Positions 23,356-36,032 are shown, numbered from the stretch's first letter. The stretch: DNA of 64,000 bases from Rhynochetos jubatus (GCA_027574665.1 CM050668.1:2858001-2922000), one strand, 5' to 3'. The notes: a model not told the origin generated them from the letters alone. Numbers and translations: made by a program.

Positions 23356-23669
23356 TCACTTGAAGTAAGTTTACTTTTTGAGGGGAGGATATCATTGTAG
23401 TATTTTTGGCCACTGCTTGAAAATTCCTCTAACCCTTTACTATAATAAGCAAATTGAGCAGATTAAAGACACATTACCCTGCCAAATGGTTTTTCTACCC
23501 AGGGTGACATATATTTTTTCTGTGGAAAAGGTTGTGGGGGTTTTTGTGAGCTGCTATGCTTTTTTTAGCACTTCCTGTTTTATTGTGTTTGAAGTGTCTT
23601 TGTGGTGACCTGTTGGGGTAAGATTCTTCCATATGGAAGTGTTTCTTCAACTTTTAATCATTTTGTTTT

Positions 23670-23692
23670 AAAAAAAAAAAAAAAAAAAAAAA
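23670..23692 (+). repeat. Poly-A run, 23 bases
   Basis: An uninterrupted A run follows TTTTGTTTT. No SINE or processed-transcript body is visible to its left, so it is listed only as a homopolymer. It could be the tail of an unrecognised retro-insertion. Confidence 0.85.
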
Positions 23693-23944
23693 GAAATATT
23701 TTAAATCCGATTTGCAGATGTGTCTGGTTTTGTTCGCAGAGAGCTAGTCCAACTCACTACAGTGTTGGAGAAATGTGAGTGGTGATGAGTTGTTTATACA
23801 CAGTGTGAAGATGACATACACGTATTTGCACTCCATTAAGTTAGATACCTTCCTTAAAATCTGTTTAAAATATCTGTAGAAGAGCATTTTTTTGGTGTTT
23901 TAATGTATTTTTCTCCAGAAAATTATGTCCCTTTAAAGATTTGG
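23693..23944. other. Short non-coding spacer
   Basis: AT-rich single-copy sequence between a homopolymer and a palindromic relic. Nothing recognised. Confidence 0.5.
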
Positions 23945-24015
23945 GATGAAATCCTGCCTTCAGTGAATGCCTTGGCAGAACTCCTGTTGGTTTTGCTGGA
24001 ACTGGGATTTCACCG
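23945..24015. mobile_element. Palindromic MITE-like relic (GATGAAATCCTG family)
   Basis: GATGAAATCCTGCCTTCAGT at 23946, then GGCAGAACTCCTGTTGG, then TGGAACTGGGATTTCACC matches a short palindromic repeat known from birds, turtles and crocodilians. That repeat reads GATGAAATCCTGGCCCCATT, has a centre like GGCAAAACTCCCATTGAC, and ends GGGGCCAGGATTTCAC. The two ends are inverted relative to each other (GATGAAATCC at the left, GGGATTTCACC at the right). It is non-autonomous, and the family name is not recalled. Confidence 0.55.
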
Positions 24016-24225
24016 GTAGACACTGACTCTGTTGTAGGTGTATCTGCAGTCAAGTAATATCAGGATAATGAGCAATATTGTCCTTTGCCTGTTCCTGGAG
24101 AAAATCTTGCTGGGATTTTACATAGGGTCAAAAAACATTACAAGTTTATTTTTAAGTCTACGAGACAAAATTCTTCATTAATGCACAACAGAATGCATTT
24201 TCCCTGTGCTCATATCGGACTCACT

Positions 24226-24255
24226 GGGTCATAACTGAGACCAGAATTTGGACCA
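24226..24255. mobile_element. Half of a second palindromic MITE-like relic
   Basis: GTCATAACTGAGACCAGAATTTGGACC resembles the right end of the sauropsid repeat that finishes GTGTAACTGAGATCAGAATTTGGCCC. Only this end is clear. It lies about 210 bases from the relic at 23945-24015. Confidence 0.4.
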
Positions 24256-25344
24256 CTCTATTTGCGTTATAGCTGCATCCTGTTTCCTATTAGTTTTGAC
24301 ACTAACATCTGAATTTCAGATTTCTTCTTGTTGAGGTTTAACTGCTCAGTCGGTACGTACAACAGGCATCTCGGGACCTCTCTGTACTTGTCTGACTTGC
24401 GCGGGTTGCAAGGGCAAAACCTGGCATCTGCGCGAGCAGCGCTTGAGCAGCCCCCGCATTTGAGTTGGTGGAGCACAGGGTGTCGTTACATAGAAAACTG
24501 GGGTTGTCAATCAGCATCTTCAGACTTTCCCTCTGCATCATATCCCCAACGTTTTAACCATAAGAAAACTGGCTTTGACGTTATTTTTGAGCCCACATGT
24601 GAATAGCACATGTTGAGGTCTCATGTCTGCAGTTTCACTCCTAATTAAGTGTAGATGTAAGTACTGGGTATCTTATAAGGTCTTTGGCTCTCTGCAATTC
24701 ACCACAAGCATCTAATTTCCACTTCCTTTGTCTTGGACCTATTATTTATACGAGAAGGGTAGGTGGACTCGGTGGTTACAAGTCTGTTGGACTATTATGT
24801 TTATGTTATCCTGTCAAAGGTCCTGCAGAAATTTGCACTACAGGCTCTTGCGTGTTTATTATGGGTAAGATCCCCTGCCATGCCAAAGGCTGGCTCAAGG
24901 TCTGTGCACCACTTCGGTCTTACTAAGCCCTGAAAATGGGTCTTAAATGGTATATTGGCCTTGTGCCCGCTCCCAGCATGGAGGTGAATTTCATTCTTTG
25001 TGAACAGTGAGATTTCCAGTTCAGCTTAGGCTATTTGTCTTCACTGCTGTCAGTATTAGGGTGGGTTCTCTAAACTTGCCTAAAACTTTTGATGCTACAG
25101 CCTGCAGAAACTAAGGCCTCTCAGATTTTCTGGCCTAACGACAGGGTGGTTTGAAAAACAGCAGCTTTTTGATGTAGATGGGCACAGCACTCATCTGGTT
25201 TGGATTTTCGAGGTGTTCCAAAGTCATGTTGTTGGCTACAGGGGGTCTTTTGTGAGCAGCAATATGCACTGATTTTCTGAGACCTCAGAGCATTCCCAGA
25301 TATTTATTTTTGGAGAACTGAAATCAAGTAGCTATGTTGTCTCA
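24256..25344. other. Non-coding; nothing recognised
   Basis: Single-copy sequence. The frames at 24328-24606 plus and 24267-24541 minus compete over the same bases and have no recognisable product. Confidence 0.5.
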
Positions 25345-25436
25345 TGACTGTTATGCAGGTGGGGAAACTATGGCATAAGGTGGACAAATTACTGGACTGG
25401 TCAGAGTGGTATCAACAAGACTTGGACACAAAGCTA
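25345..25436 (-). mobile_element. MIR-like CORE-SINE relic, antisense
   Basis: ACTGTTATGCAGGTGGGGAAACTATGGCATAAGG, given here only as an ordered match in pieces (TTATGCAGG, TGGGGAAACTATGGCATAAG, GGTCAGAGTGG, ACTTGGACACAAAGC), follows reversed MIR. That sequence reads TTTTACAGATGGGGAAACTGAGGCACAGA and then the GGTCACACAG, GGCAGAGC and ATTCGAACCC blocks. It is old and gapped. Confidence 0.45.
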
Positions 25437-28107
25437 GAAAGTTATTTTGCTCCTTCCATTTGCTTTGGTTTGTGTATGGCATACAGAGGGTGTTGGAACC
25501 AGTCCCAGTAAGGAAACCCTTGCAGCCTTGTTTGCATCGACCCTGAAGGTCATGCTGATGTGACCCCTTTAGGTGATGCTTTCCCTTGTCCCACCTGACA
25601 AACTAACATGTTTAGATATGGGCATGGATTTGGGACAGACTTTCAAAGTTGACATGGAAAAGGTTGAATTATGCGCTTGAAGGTCTTTTATCATCTCCAG
25701 GCCTTCTTTCCGCTGTACCCTGGCAGAGCTTCAGGGGCTCTGGGGAAGCGTGCCTTCAGCTCAGTGCTAACTCTCCAGTTTAAATATTTCACCACAACAC
25801 CTCCAGTGAATCCCACTGCCTCAGTAGCTTCCAAGCGGTGTCCAACTAGATGAAAATTAGCCAGTGTCTTAGTTTGTAGAGCTACAAAGGTCAAATGTCT
25901 CGGAGAAACAAGGTGCTAAGATGCTAATTCTCCACCTTGGAATGAGAAGGCAGTTCTCTGCTCGATTAAGCAGAAAATGCAGGTGGTCTTAAACATCTCT
26001 ATTTTCACCTTCTGTTTTGAACGCAATTAGACAAAATCTGCTGTGATTGCGGGGAGGATAACCAGCTTCCAGCACTGTCCCGAATCCTGCCCTCAGTTCA
26101 GTTACGAGGCAAACGGCTTGGGGATGGATCCCCTGCGCAGACTGCAAGCGTGCTAGCAGAGGTCCTGGGCTGGTCCCTGTCCCATCTGTCCCCAGCACGG
26201 GACACGCAGGAAGCTCATCCCCAAATTCTGTTCTCACACTCCACCTCCTACACTTGGAATCTTGTTTTTCACTTTTTGGAGATTTGTGAAACATATGCGT
26301 TGGAGGGTTCCCAATTTTTTTCACAGCAAGCAAAGAATTACTCTTCGCATTGTAAAAAGCCTCACGGAAAAGTGCGCTCCTTCTTTATAATGGACTTGCC
26401 TGGCACAACTCACCAATCCACGTTTCTCATCACTTCGCAGTGTACTTTTATAGGATGTAAAAATGGTGTTATGATCCATGTTCCCAAACCTTGCCTCAGC
26501 TAGCAAGAGCATCAATAAACATGGCTTGATAGACACCAGAGCTGCACCACCGTTTCCCTCCGTGCTTGGAACGTGCCCTAACATACCTTTTGAATCTATA
26601 CTCCATATCTGAAACTACTCATGCCTCTGTTGACCTTTTAATGTGTCAAAGGCAATACTTGTGTGCTTAGGAAAAGTTAATTTCTCCCAGGATAGGTTTC
26701 CAATCTGGTCACTTACTGTACTTAGAAATGGGGTTTTGGCTTCATCTCATGTCCCACTTATTTTTCTTTTTCCTTGATTTAAATTAATCTGCAGATAGGG
26801 AGGTGATTGTACCTGCAGCTGGCAAAAGATTTTACTTCCTTTCTTCCCCTTTCCTTTTTCTTCTCTCTCTGTAAAATTATTATTGTTATTTCTTCGGTTC
26901 ACAACTGAGATGATGGGTTGATGTTTGAACAGTTACGCGCTCTGTGCCAGGAAAGTCTGTCTTTGTTCCAAGACTTCCAGCTCAGAGGCTCCTTCCACCT
27001 TGATCTTTCAGCACAGCACTAAAACATTTGTCAGGGCATTTGTCACATATTTTGCTGCTGCCCAGGGTTTTTCAGAGATTCCCTCTGGACAGCTTCCCAC
27101 CTTTGAGCTTGCCCACTGTAGGGAATAATTCTACATGTATTTACACAGCCGCATCATCAGACCTGAAGCACCCCTCTCCTATCTTCATCAGTATCTGACG
27201 CCCGCTTGCTCACCTCGTTGGATTTGCTTCTCTCTGCTTTGAGAAGCAAGTCTTCCCTCCCAACACTTTCTGCCAAGCCTGCTTGTAGATGGCTTTGTGC
27301 TGATGGGAACATCGTTAGGACACAAGGTTGGGACCATGGTTGCTGCGATGGGCTCGCAGATCCCCTCTGCACGCGTCATTTTAGACTGGAAAGGGTGTAG
27401 GATCAGCTTCTACCTGAGTTAGAGGATTCTCCCTAATAATCAGATTTCTTTTCTGTATTAAATTCCCCAGAAACTTGTGATTAACCCCACTTCTGAGAGT
27501 TCACAGCGGCTTAATTCTACTGTAAAACTGTCAGCACTGATTTTCTTTTTTTTAAGACAGATTTTAGTTCTTGTACAACACTACTTCTTGCTAAATTCCT
27601 GTTCAACCAAACACACTTGTCATTTCTCAGCCATTAAAGACAATAAATTCCGTCTTTGGATTTTTACATGCTGAACTTAGTTTATAATGATAGATACTTG
27701 TTTATAACACACTGAAGATTTTTGTTAGCTTTCTGGCATGAAAATTGGAATCTTCTCATTTGGTTCGTAGTTATTAGTAGCAGGTTTATCCCTTTAAATA
27801 TGTACAGGCTATTATTTCAGTGAAATATTTATTGTCCACCAGAATGGTAGTCTGCAGCTCTCGGAATCCATCTTGCCTTGGCAAGCAGTGTGGTTATAAT
27901 CATCAAACTATTCACACAGAGTAAAACTAGTTTCACAGGAGGATTTAGGTACTGCAGCCCAGAAGGTCACGGTACCAGGTTTCAGATCATGGGGTCCCTG
28001 GGGACAACAGGACCTCCTCCCCTGGCCTGTGGGGCTGTGGGCAATGGGGCAGCTCCATCTCTGGGTGTGAGTGGTCCCGTGTTTGCTGTGTTGTTTAAGC
28101 CAGTTGG
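25437..28107. other. Non-coding; nothing recognised
   Basis: About 2.7 kb with no gene or assignable repeat. A pyrimidine tract lies at about 26835-26870. Frames such as 25989-26333 minus and 26150-26503 plus overlap each other and carry no domain. CTTGCC-TT-GGCAAG-like dyad symmetry lies near 27872. Confidence 0.45.
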
Positions 28108-28145
28108 CGCTATAAAGTGTATTTAGCGGGTGCTATAAAGTGTAT
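28108..28145 (+). repeat. Two-copy 24-bp duplication with GCTATAAAGTGTAT
   Basis: GCTATAAAGTGTAT occurs at 28109-28122 and again at about 28132-28145. The words contain TATAAA, but no initiator or transcript evidence supports a promoter. Confidence 0.55.
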
Positions 28146-29603
28146 GCAGAGCTGGCTGGCTGAATCAGGCCCACCTGGGGAAGCAGGCAGGGAGAAACAC
28201 CCACTTTCATCATCCCAGATGAAGGGAAAGGGCCAAGGTGCTGGGAAAACTGGGACGGTTCTTCCTGGATCCAGGGAAATCTGAACAGGGACAGGACCTG
28301 TGGGGTCAGGCAAGGATTTGGGACATCATGGTTTGGACTTCCAGACACCAAAGTTTCTCCTTCATCCCCTCTCTGTGTACCTGATCCCTTCGGGTTTTGG
28401 GTGGCTTCTGTTCGAATGGTTAATCCCAAATTGCGTTATAGGTTGCATTGCTTCATGAATCACAGCAACACGTCCTTGCCATCAGTGCTCCAGAATGGGT
28501 TTTATTGAAGGAAGAAAAAAGAAGATTGACTATAAAAATCTGGTTCTTGTGCTTCCAAGTTAGAGCATGCTGCATTTCATAAATTAACAGCGCAACATGA
28601 ACTATCAGACTTTCCTCTTACCCTTGATTTTTTGGGGTGGTTATTTTTTTTGTTTGGGTTGATTCGCCCACTTTCCGTCCTTTTCTGCTTTTGTGGGAGA
28701 TCCGTTTACCGTAGTGACACAGATGGACGTGTACAGCTGAAGCAGTGGGGCAGCTCCCCGCAGGCAGCAGCCAGCAGGGCAGAAGCCTGCTGGGGATGGG
28801 GGACCCAGCATGGTCCCTTCGGTCAGCACTTCCACGGCTGTACCTGTATCAGCCTTGTTTGTCTGAAGTCAAGGAGTTTTGCTGAGCATCTGGCAAAGCC
28901 TGTATGTAGTGGGCTTTCTTGTAGGCAGTGATCTGGTGGGAGAGAACAGAGAAATTCCAAGGACATTAGTAAGAAAGACTTTGAATTTTTCCCCATAAGA
29001 ATAGTGCCCCATAGGCAAACCCTCCTAGTCAGCTTTTATGATTTCTGTAACTCGAGGTCAGAGTGCCATTGTCAAGTAAAAAGTGGTCATGTTATTCATG
29101 GCACTAGAAATCCTTGTAGGACTTTTAAGTAGTTCTTGCTTATTCCTGAAAGCTTTGCAACTAGCCAGAAATGGTGAGCCATCCTTGCCTAACTCTGGTT
29201 TGCATTTGGAGTTGTTCCTGCAAATTGCCAAGTGCAAACAGGAGGCATATAGAAGGGTAAATCTCCTGCCCTTTGAGTACAGTCTGTGCCGAGGATGAGA
29301 GCAAGATGAGTTAAATGACCGAAAGCCTTAGGCTAGGACATGCCAGTTGCAATAATTTTTTCACTCCATCATCTCACCTTGCAATGTCACTCTGCCTTAT
29401 CCAGCCACAAGATGTCTGATGGATAATACAAGTGACAAGGGCAAAACCTCCTCGATGTAGGCAGAGGAAAACTTCAGACAGCGAGGACGGGTCTGCTGGC
29501 TCCTGACCAGCTGGGTCCTGCCTGGCTGGAGTGACATCCCTACCTGGGACAGGGTTGGGTAGAGATCAGACCTTTGCGAGTCACCAAGTGCTCCGGCCCC
29601 ACT
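28146..29603. other. Non-coding; nothing recognised
   Basis: Sequence from about 27955 to 28440 is G-rich and low in CpG and has the feel of a degraded repeat or LTR, but I cannot match it to a family. No gene seen. Confidence 0.4.
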
Positions 29604-29722
29604 GCAGCAGCACACTTAAGCACACACTTAACTTTCACCATATATGTATATTACCATTGAAGTTACTGTGGCCATTTGCATGCCTAAAATTAAGTATATG
29701 CTTAAGCTGGCTTAGGACCAGA
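29604..29722. mobile_element. Palindromic MITE-like relic (CTTAAGCA family), clear copy
   Basis: ACTTAAGCACACACTTAACTTT at 29614-29635 is mirrored by AAAATTAAGTATATGCTTAAGC at 29686-29707 (reverse complement GCTTAAGCATATACTTAATTTT). CCATTGAAGTTACT lies between the arms. The arms and the CATTGAAGT centre fit a sauropsid short palindromic repeat whose ends read GCACTTAAGCAYGTGCTTAA and whose centre reads CCCATTGAAGTCAATGGG. Confidence 0.55.
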
Positions 29723-30144
29723 GATTTCAGTGCTTTGTAGGTCCAGTCCTTGCTGGAGCTTAGATAACTAGCTTGTGCAACTTGGCACGTGCATTTAATG
29801 GATTCAGATTTGGGCCAAAAGAATTTATCTTCCTGGATTTGGAAGGGTTACAAGGAAACAAGTTTAAGGTTTTTTGAATTTCTGTTCTTTTATAAACATA
29901 AAATTTCACATTTCTCTGTAGTCCTTAAAGAAACACATTTTCTTAGTGTTCTTGGAAGGATGTGGAGACTTGGAGTGAGCAATTTCCAAAACACCCAGAG
30001 CTGATGGAAGGGTATCTGGGACCTGCTGCCTGGCCAGAGCAGGACTCAGTGGCTCTGGAGGTCCCATGCATGTTTTCTTACCTTCTAGGAAGAGGTGGCA
30101 TTGCACTGGTTTGTCCTCAGACAGAAGATTTCTTTCTGGGCAGC
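29723..30144. other. Non-coding; nothing recognised
   Basis: Single-copy sequence between two old repeats. The frame at 29962-30177 runs into the MIR relic and is not a gene. Confidence 0.5.
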
Positions 30145-30240
30145 CCTGGCACAGACTTGCCCAGTGACCTTGAGTGAGTTACCTAAACCTTGATGTTCCA
30201 GCTCTTCCCTGGTGTAAGCAATAAAACCCTTTATATCAGC
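30145..30240 (+). mobile_element. MIR-like CORE-SINE relic
   Basis: CTTGCCCAGTGACCTTGAG, TGAGTTACCTAAACCTTGATG and GTGTAAGCAATAAAACCC follow the MIR 3' half (GTGTGACCTTGGGCAAGT, TACTTAACCTC, TCTGTAAAATGGGGATAATA). The ACCTTG-GAGTTAC-TAAACC core is the most convincing part. Confidence 0.5.
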
Positions 30241-30257
30241 TCTGATGACTTGTTTTG

Positions 30258-30283
30258 CCTCAGCTAAGAATTTGGCCCTCTAG
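30258..30283. mobile_element. Possible MITE-like end
   Basis: TGCCTCAGCTAAGAATTTGGCCC resembles the ACTGAGATCAGAATTTGGCCC terminus seen at 24226-24255. Only about 25 bases match, so this is weak. Confidence 0.25.
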
Positions 30284-33200
30284 GTGTGTTTCACAATCTC
30301 TCCTCCATTCCCTGGTCACTCAATTAATAAATAGCAAGAGTAAGTTTCCAAGCCAGTTCCTGATGTTAATGGTGCTGTATCATTAGAGCAGCCGCTCAGC
30401 TGTCCCGAACACAAACGTTTCCATCACTCTGATTTCATACCTGAATCCATCTCCTGCTGTTTGTGACTTAGGTTAAAATAATGTAGGGCAGTTGTGATTC
30501 CAGCAGGTTGTGCACATAGTATTCGATATCACCCTAATAAATTGAATGTTAACACAGTGAGATTTGCTACAGAAAGTGTCAGGAGGTCATCACTCCTGTT
30601 TATTCCCTACGGAAAAGCCACTTGTGGCATAGGTGTATGGCAAGGAGGTACATTACTGACACAGAAACCCCTGCTATAAATGACTCAGATATGCTAATTC
30701 CTGCGAAGGGCTTGCAAGCCGCCGATGCCTTGCGCTTACAAAGGCTGCAGGCGGTTTGCAGCTCACGCTGGCAGCAGCGGGCAGGGGGTGAGGCAGGCAG
30801 GCGACGGCAGGAGCCAGGGCGCTGCCATACGCGTGCTGGAAGATGGAAGTCACCCTGCGAGCTCTTCCCAAACACCCAGCGAGTGCTCAGTATTTGCAAG
30901 TGAGATTTATTTATCCTGTGTACAAGTAGTTATTAGACAGTAGCTTGGAACCGACGCACACATTATCTCATAGTGAGGTAAGACAAATAAATTACAAGTT
31001 AGAGGCCCTGAGTGGGATTAGTGATGCACCTTAGGAAAATATTTTGGTTTCTGTTTATGTGTCAGCTGGGTTGTGAAACGTTTCATCTGGAAAAGGTGAT
31101 ATGAGACCAGAGAAACATTTGCTCTTATAACGCGAAAAATGTTTCAGTCTCATTCTTAACTGGTTGCTAGTGATATAAACCAAATTTCACGTTTCCGGAG
31201 CTTCGGTGGCTACTCGGCCGCTTTCCTACAGCTTCTCTTCCACAAGCTTTTCTCCTAGCATGTAAGAAACTGCCCCTTTATGTCCCCTTGTTTGTGAACA
31301 CTTCTCTGTGTGCATACTACTTAGAAAGAAGAAATTACCCAAAGCCCAGCAGAAGTCTCTGTCGCTGGCAGACTCGGTCTGCCGAGCAGGAGGACGTGAA
31401 GGATGCTGGGGCAGGGTGTAGGACAGTGAGCTGAGCAGCTCCATCCAGGTGGGTCTGAGATGGGGAAGCCTTTCCCCTTCCTTTGCAGCGGGTTTAAAAT
31501 ACGGTATCCCCTTACCATTCAGCCGCGAAAGAACTGCACCCACGATGAACTTGGCCTTTCCAAGCATTACACTCTCTGTTCCTATTACACAAGAAAGAGT
31601 CTCCTATTACAATTGGAGTGATATATTAGTATATAGCACAGTTCCAATGTTTTTTCAACACTAAGATTTTTTAAATTCAAATGAAACAATCAGAATTAAA
31701 TTCCTTGGCTCAGACAGTCACCACTAATTCTTAAGCAATATGACAAATCCACACTTGTGTCTCAAAGTGTAACATAAGATCTTAGTTATCCAGAAAACCC
31801 CGATGAGTTGTCAGATCTTTCCTTACTTGTGGGTAAATATGAGCCTTTTATAATCCATTCTGTGTCCTTCGTACGTGTGTGTATATATATGTGTGCATTT
31901 GCACATGCCACGAGGTCGATAATAAGCAAGATAAATCTTGATGTTTTCTTAAGGGAAGTAATATACTATTCAAGTCCCTCCAGTGGAATTGGCATATTTC
32001 TGCCTCTCAAAGTGAGCTCGCTAAGACAGGCTATGCCTGCAAACCTCTTCCAGAGAGCACAGAAATTACTTGGCATATAAACAAACAAGCAAATACAGAT
32101 CATTATGTAGTGTCACAGAAGTACCAGATGTACCCATCCTACATCTGACACAGCTTTTCCCTGCGAAGCCAGTGCAGAGACTTCAACATCATAAAATCAT
32201 GGCTTTTATTCAGATGAAAAGCAAAACAAAATAAAGACTCGTCTAAAAAAGCCTCCACTGAGATTTAATGGAATTCATTGTGTGTTTAAATTTCCTCGGC
32301 ATTGTTGAAAATCTCAATAATCATCTTACTGTAAGCTTAACTAAGTCGAAGATCTTCAGAGAGTGGGAAATTTTACTAGGAGAAAAAAAACTTACTGGAT
32401 TTTCTAATTTTAACCAGGACCGAGAATTGTAAGTATGTGAATACCACAAGAAAACATTTCCAACCCTGCAAAAACTAAAAAGTGCTGAAGATCTTTTGCG
32501 AATCCTTTTTTAATGAAATTTCCAGAGCTGGAGGTTGAAAGAACATCAGGTGAAGTTTTTCTGCTGTGCAGAGTCGTACCTGGTAACGCGCACCCACCCC
32601 GACTTGTGCAGAGCGCTCTGTTCCTCAGGACGCTCTACTTTATGTCAGGATTAAATGTAAAGAAATGTTAATCTCGAAGGGGGCTTGGGGCTGATTGTAG
32701 CATTCCTGATTTTTTCCAGGTGTTCTGATTCTGCAAAGCTGTGAAGAGTTAAAATATGCAAGAATCTTGCTATTCAAGGGAGGAATATTTCTTTTTTCTT
32801 GGAAATTAATTTCATTACAAAGGAGTATTGTGTTTTTAAAATCATAATAGCAACCAGTTAGACTGTAGTTTCCATCTCCTTTTTCTTTTAGGCCACTGAA
32901 CAAATTGCATCCAGTATTGCAGAAAGAGTACGAATACGCTCATTTTTCAAAGCACTGTATTCCTTAGGCTGTGGATGAGTTGCACCTTCCCCATCGATGC
33001 CGTGCTCACCCCGGCCCCTGCGTTACTCTCTACAGCAAGATGACAAAGTCCTGCATTTCTGGTACTGCAAAACCGCAGCATAAATTTCCCCAGTGACACC
33101 AAACGCAGATTTTTTGCATTTTATCTTTTAAGTCCTGCTTTGGATGGATGTCACATCCTGCCTCCGGTTTTTAAACCATCCCTTCTCTCTCCCGTGTCCT

Positions 33201-33830
33201 TTTGCTAACCTCAACGCCTCTGGGGAAGGCAGGAGCGCGGCCAGGGCTGCAGGAGCCCTCGGTGATGCTCGGGGGGTTCTTGGGGGGCTTGGTTTAGCTT
33301 TTGCCAGCCCGGGGCTGCGGTGACCCTCGGGTCCAGGTGTTATTACCAGCAGGCTGGTGTGAAACTGCAGTTTGGATGGCATGTAGGAGAGTCGCTGGGA
33401 GCATTCAAGGCAAAGGCAGGGTTTAATAAATATACTTAATCATTTATGTTTTGACCTTAACCCAGACTCTTACTCAGACACAGAAAGCGGAGAGTTGAAA
33501 ACGTACTTTGTCAAGGCTCCTTTGGCTGATGCAGTGGTAAAACAGGGCAGCCTTGCTCTGAGGAAAGGCAGATCCTTCAGAAAGGAGAGTAAAAGGTCAG
33601 AACTAATCCAAAAGGACAAGCAGTGTATGTCTGTGTGTATATTGGGTTTCACATATGAAATCCAGTCATGATAAATCTGATGGCTTTAGAAACATCTACT
33701 TTGATTAATGAAAACATAGTTCCCATAGACCATGGGTTTCATACTTCAAAGTTCTCCTGGATTTAGGACCTTAGGTTTTGCTTATTCATATAACATGCAG
33801 GAAACTATTTTTAAATGAATAAGGGAGTTC
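30284..33830. other. Non-coding; two GC-rich patches
   Basis: No gene recognised. CpG/GC-rich patches lie at about 30715-30870 and 33215-33335; the latter has G runs (CTCGGGGGGTTCTTGGGGGG) able to form quadruplexes. The rest, including 31570-32560, is AT-rich. A short GTGTATATATATGTGTG dinucleotide stretch lies near 31880. Confidence 0.45.
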
Positions 33831-33848
33831 AAAAAAAAAAAAAAAAAA
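33831..33848 (+). repeat. Poly-A run, 18 bases
   Basis: Uninterrupted A run after GGGAGTTC. No retro-element body is recognised upstream. Confidence 0.85.
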
Positions 33849-36032
33849 GGCAAATGTTTCAACATCGGTGGTACAGATAGACTGGATAATAAGGAGCAAA
33901 ATTAACAAACAACAGACATTTTATTATGCATTTTACAATAATGTTTACATTCTTTCCTCTATATTTGTTTTTCCTTGAAAAGATTTATGTATTTATAAAA
34001 ATATCTCACTGCTCCAGCTCTGAAAATTGCAGCCTTGCTCACATTCGAAAGCCTTCACGATGGCTGTGATCGCTGGCTATGTTCCTAATCATCTGAAATG
34101 CTTCTCCTGAGCCTTGTGCAGGACTGGAGGAGACAGCGTTTGTCGGGGCGGTGGGGAGGAGTGGTGAGATGGTCCCTAAGGACCTGCCGAGCTTGCACCA
34201 CTATGATCCTGAGTGTTGCCATCCATGCCTTGGCTGGTGCCCCGAGCCGGGCAGCAGGAGCATGTGGCCACTGCTGCATCGGATGTGGGCAATGGCTGGG
34301 CAACCTCCTGCCCGGCCATCCACTGTTGTACCGCAGAGCCGCGCGGCACAGGGGCTCACTGGGCCACCCCACCACCGGGCCTGCTCCTCCCGGCAGCTGC
34401 ATGTTTGAAACAAACTCATTTAGAAATAACAACAGAGGAATAAACAGTATTTTAGTTTACAAGTCTGTAGTGCGCTGAGGAGGGACGCAGGAACCTCTCA
34501 GCCTCGCTTAGCTGAAAGTTCAAAGGGATTTGAAAGTGTTCGTTGCCTGTGGGACTGGGCACCCCGACTGAAGTCTCCATTAATTAAATGCACTCACAGG
34601 ATACAGAGCTGGTGAGTAATGTCCTGTTTATAGCAGAACTGTGAGCGATTCTGGAAAAAAAGAAACTCCGTGGGAGGGAAGATGACAGGGAAGTAGAGTT
34701 ACTCGCAAAGGCCGTAGCTCCTGCCATCGTTTCCAAAGGCAATAATTAACACTCGCACCTTGACTTAACAGCCGTGCATGGAGGTGAGTTGTTGCAAAGT
34801 CTGTCACACATAGGTTGACGTGCACGTGCCGTGGGAGAGCGGGAGGGCAGCGTGCGAGCTGTGCTTGGGAGAGGATCAGCAGCGTGTGCTGCCGAGCACG
34901 GGCACGTGTTCAAAAGTTGATATGGGGCAGGCCAGGGAGATTCCGCCTCCTCCACACTTCAGTGAGGCTTTTGCACAGTTCCCTGTTCAAGTACTGAGAG
35001 CTGCTGCTGCTTTGTGGCATTCCCCCTGGAGTAACAAAGTTATGGCATGGAAGTGAATTGGCAAACCCTGTAGGAAAGTTCAACCATTAATATTTAAACG
35101 GGGTATGTTACAATTTGACTCACTACTTTGGGCAAAGAATTTCCATGCACTGGTTCCTCACACGCCCATGGGGTTCTCACTCCCGGCCGAGGCTTTTCTG
35201 GGCAGCTCTGTCGCACTCACGCTGCGGTTCCCGGTGAGTCCAGTGCTGAGCGGATTGGGACTCCCTTCAAAGTCCACCCCTGCTTCTGAAGGGGCCAGAA
35301 GAGGCAGGGTCTTGGTGATGGGCAGCCTTTCTTCTCCCTCCGAGACCATCTCGGATGTGCCCCGGTGTCTGCTGTCCCGGGTGGGCGAACGCCCATCTCT
35401 TTCATGAGAAGGATGCATCTTTTATCGGTTAAAATTGGCAGGTCATTTCCTCTCCTATTTACTTTGCTATTTTTGCTCACACGTATGTTGCAATATGCAA
35501 GGTGAGGCTCAAAACTGTCAAGCTCTTTAATAGAACCATTACTGTATTTTTGGAGAATGTAAGCTTTTTGATTTACTGTTCCTTAGAAGACAGGAAATGG
35601 AGCTACTTGATTTCATATTTTAAACAAAGCCGTCCAGAGGTTTAATGAAAAAAATTTCCCTGGCTTTCGAATTAAAGGGCTATGGTGAAAGATTTAGCTT
35701 AGCTATTTCGACTTAGAAAAATAACACACTAGAAGCATTAAAATATTTTGTAAAAATACTTTTTACTACTAGATTTTTCAGAGAAGAAAATAAGCTTCTC
35801 CAGTTTTCTCAGTCTTGGTTGGTAGGGCTAACTGTGAAATGAAAGGATGTTTCCAAGGTTTGGGGCTGCTTTTTTTTTTCTTTCTGTAGAATTTATTTTC
35901 CTTTTATATTAAAAGCCTTGAAACAATTGTAATGTGAAAGACAAATCCTGGGCTTCGAAGCAAGGTGATTTGGTATAATAGCAGAAACCTTTGCCATTAG
36001 TAAAATGCGAGGAACGTTAAGCAGAGAGATGG
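33849..36032. other. Non-coding; GC-rich patch at 34130-34400
   Basis: The patch has frames open in nearly every register on both strands (34098-34478 plus, 34085-34432 minus and others), a sign of composition rather than coding. 35500-36000 is AT-rich with no frame. No repeat assigned. Confidence 0.45.

Noticed and set aside
34085-34478. Overlapping frames in nearly all registers on both strands
   Set aside because: Simultaneous openness in many frames indicates a GC-rich patch with few stop codons, not coding.
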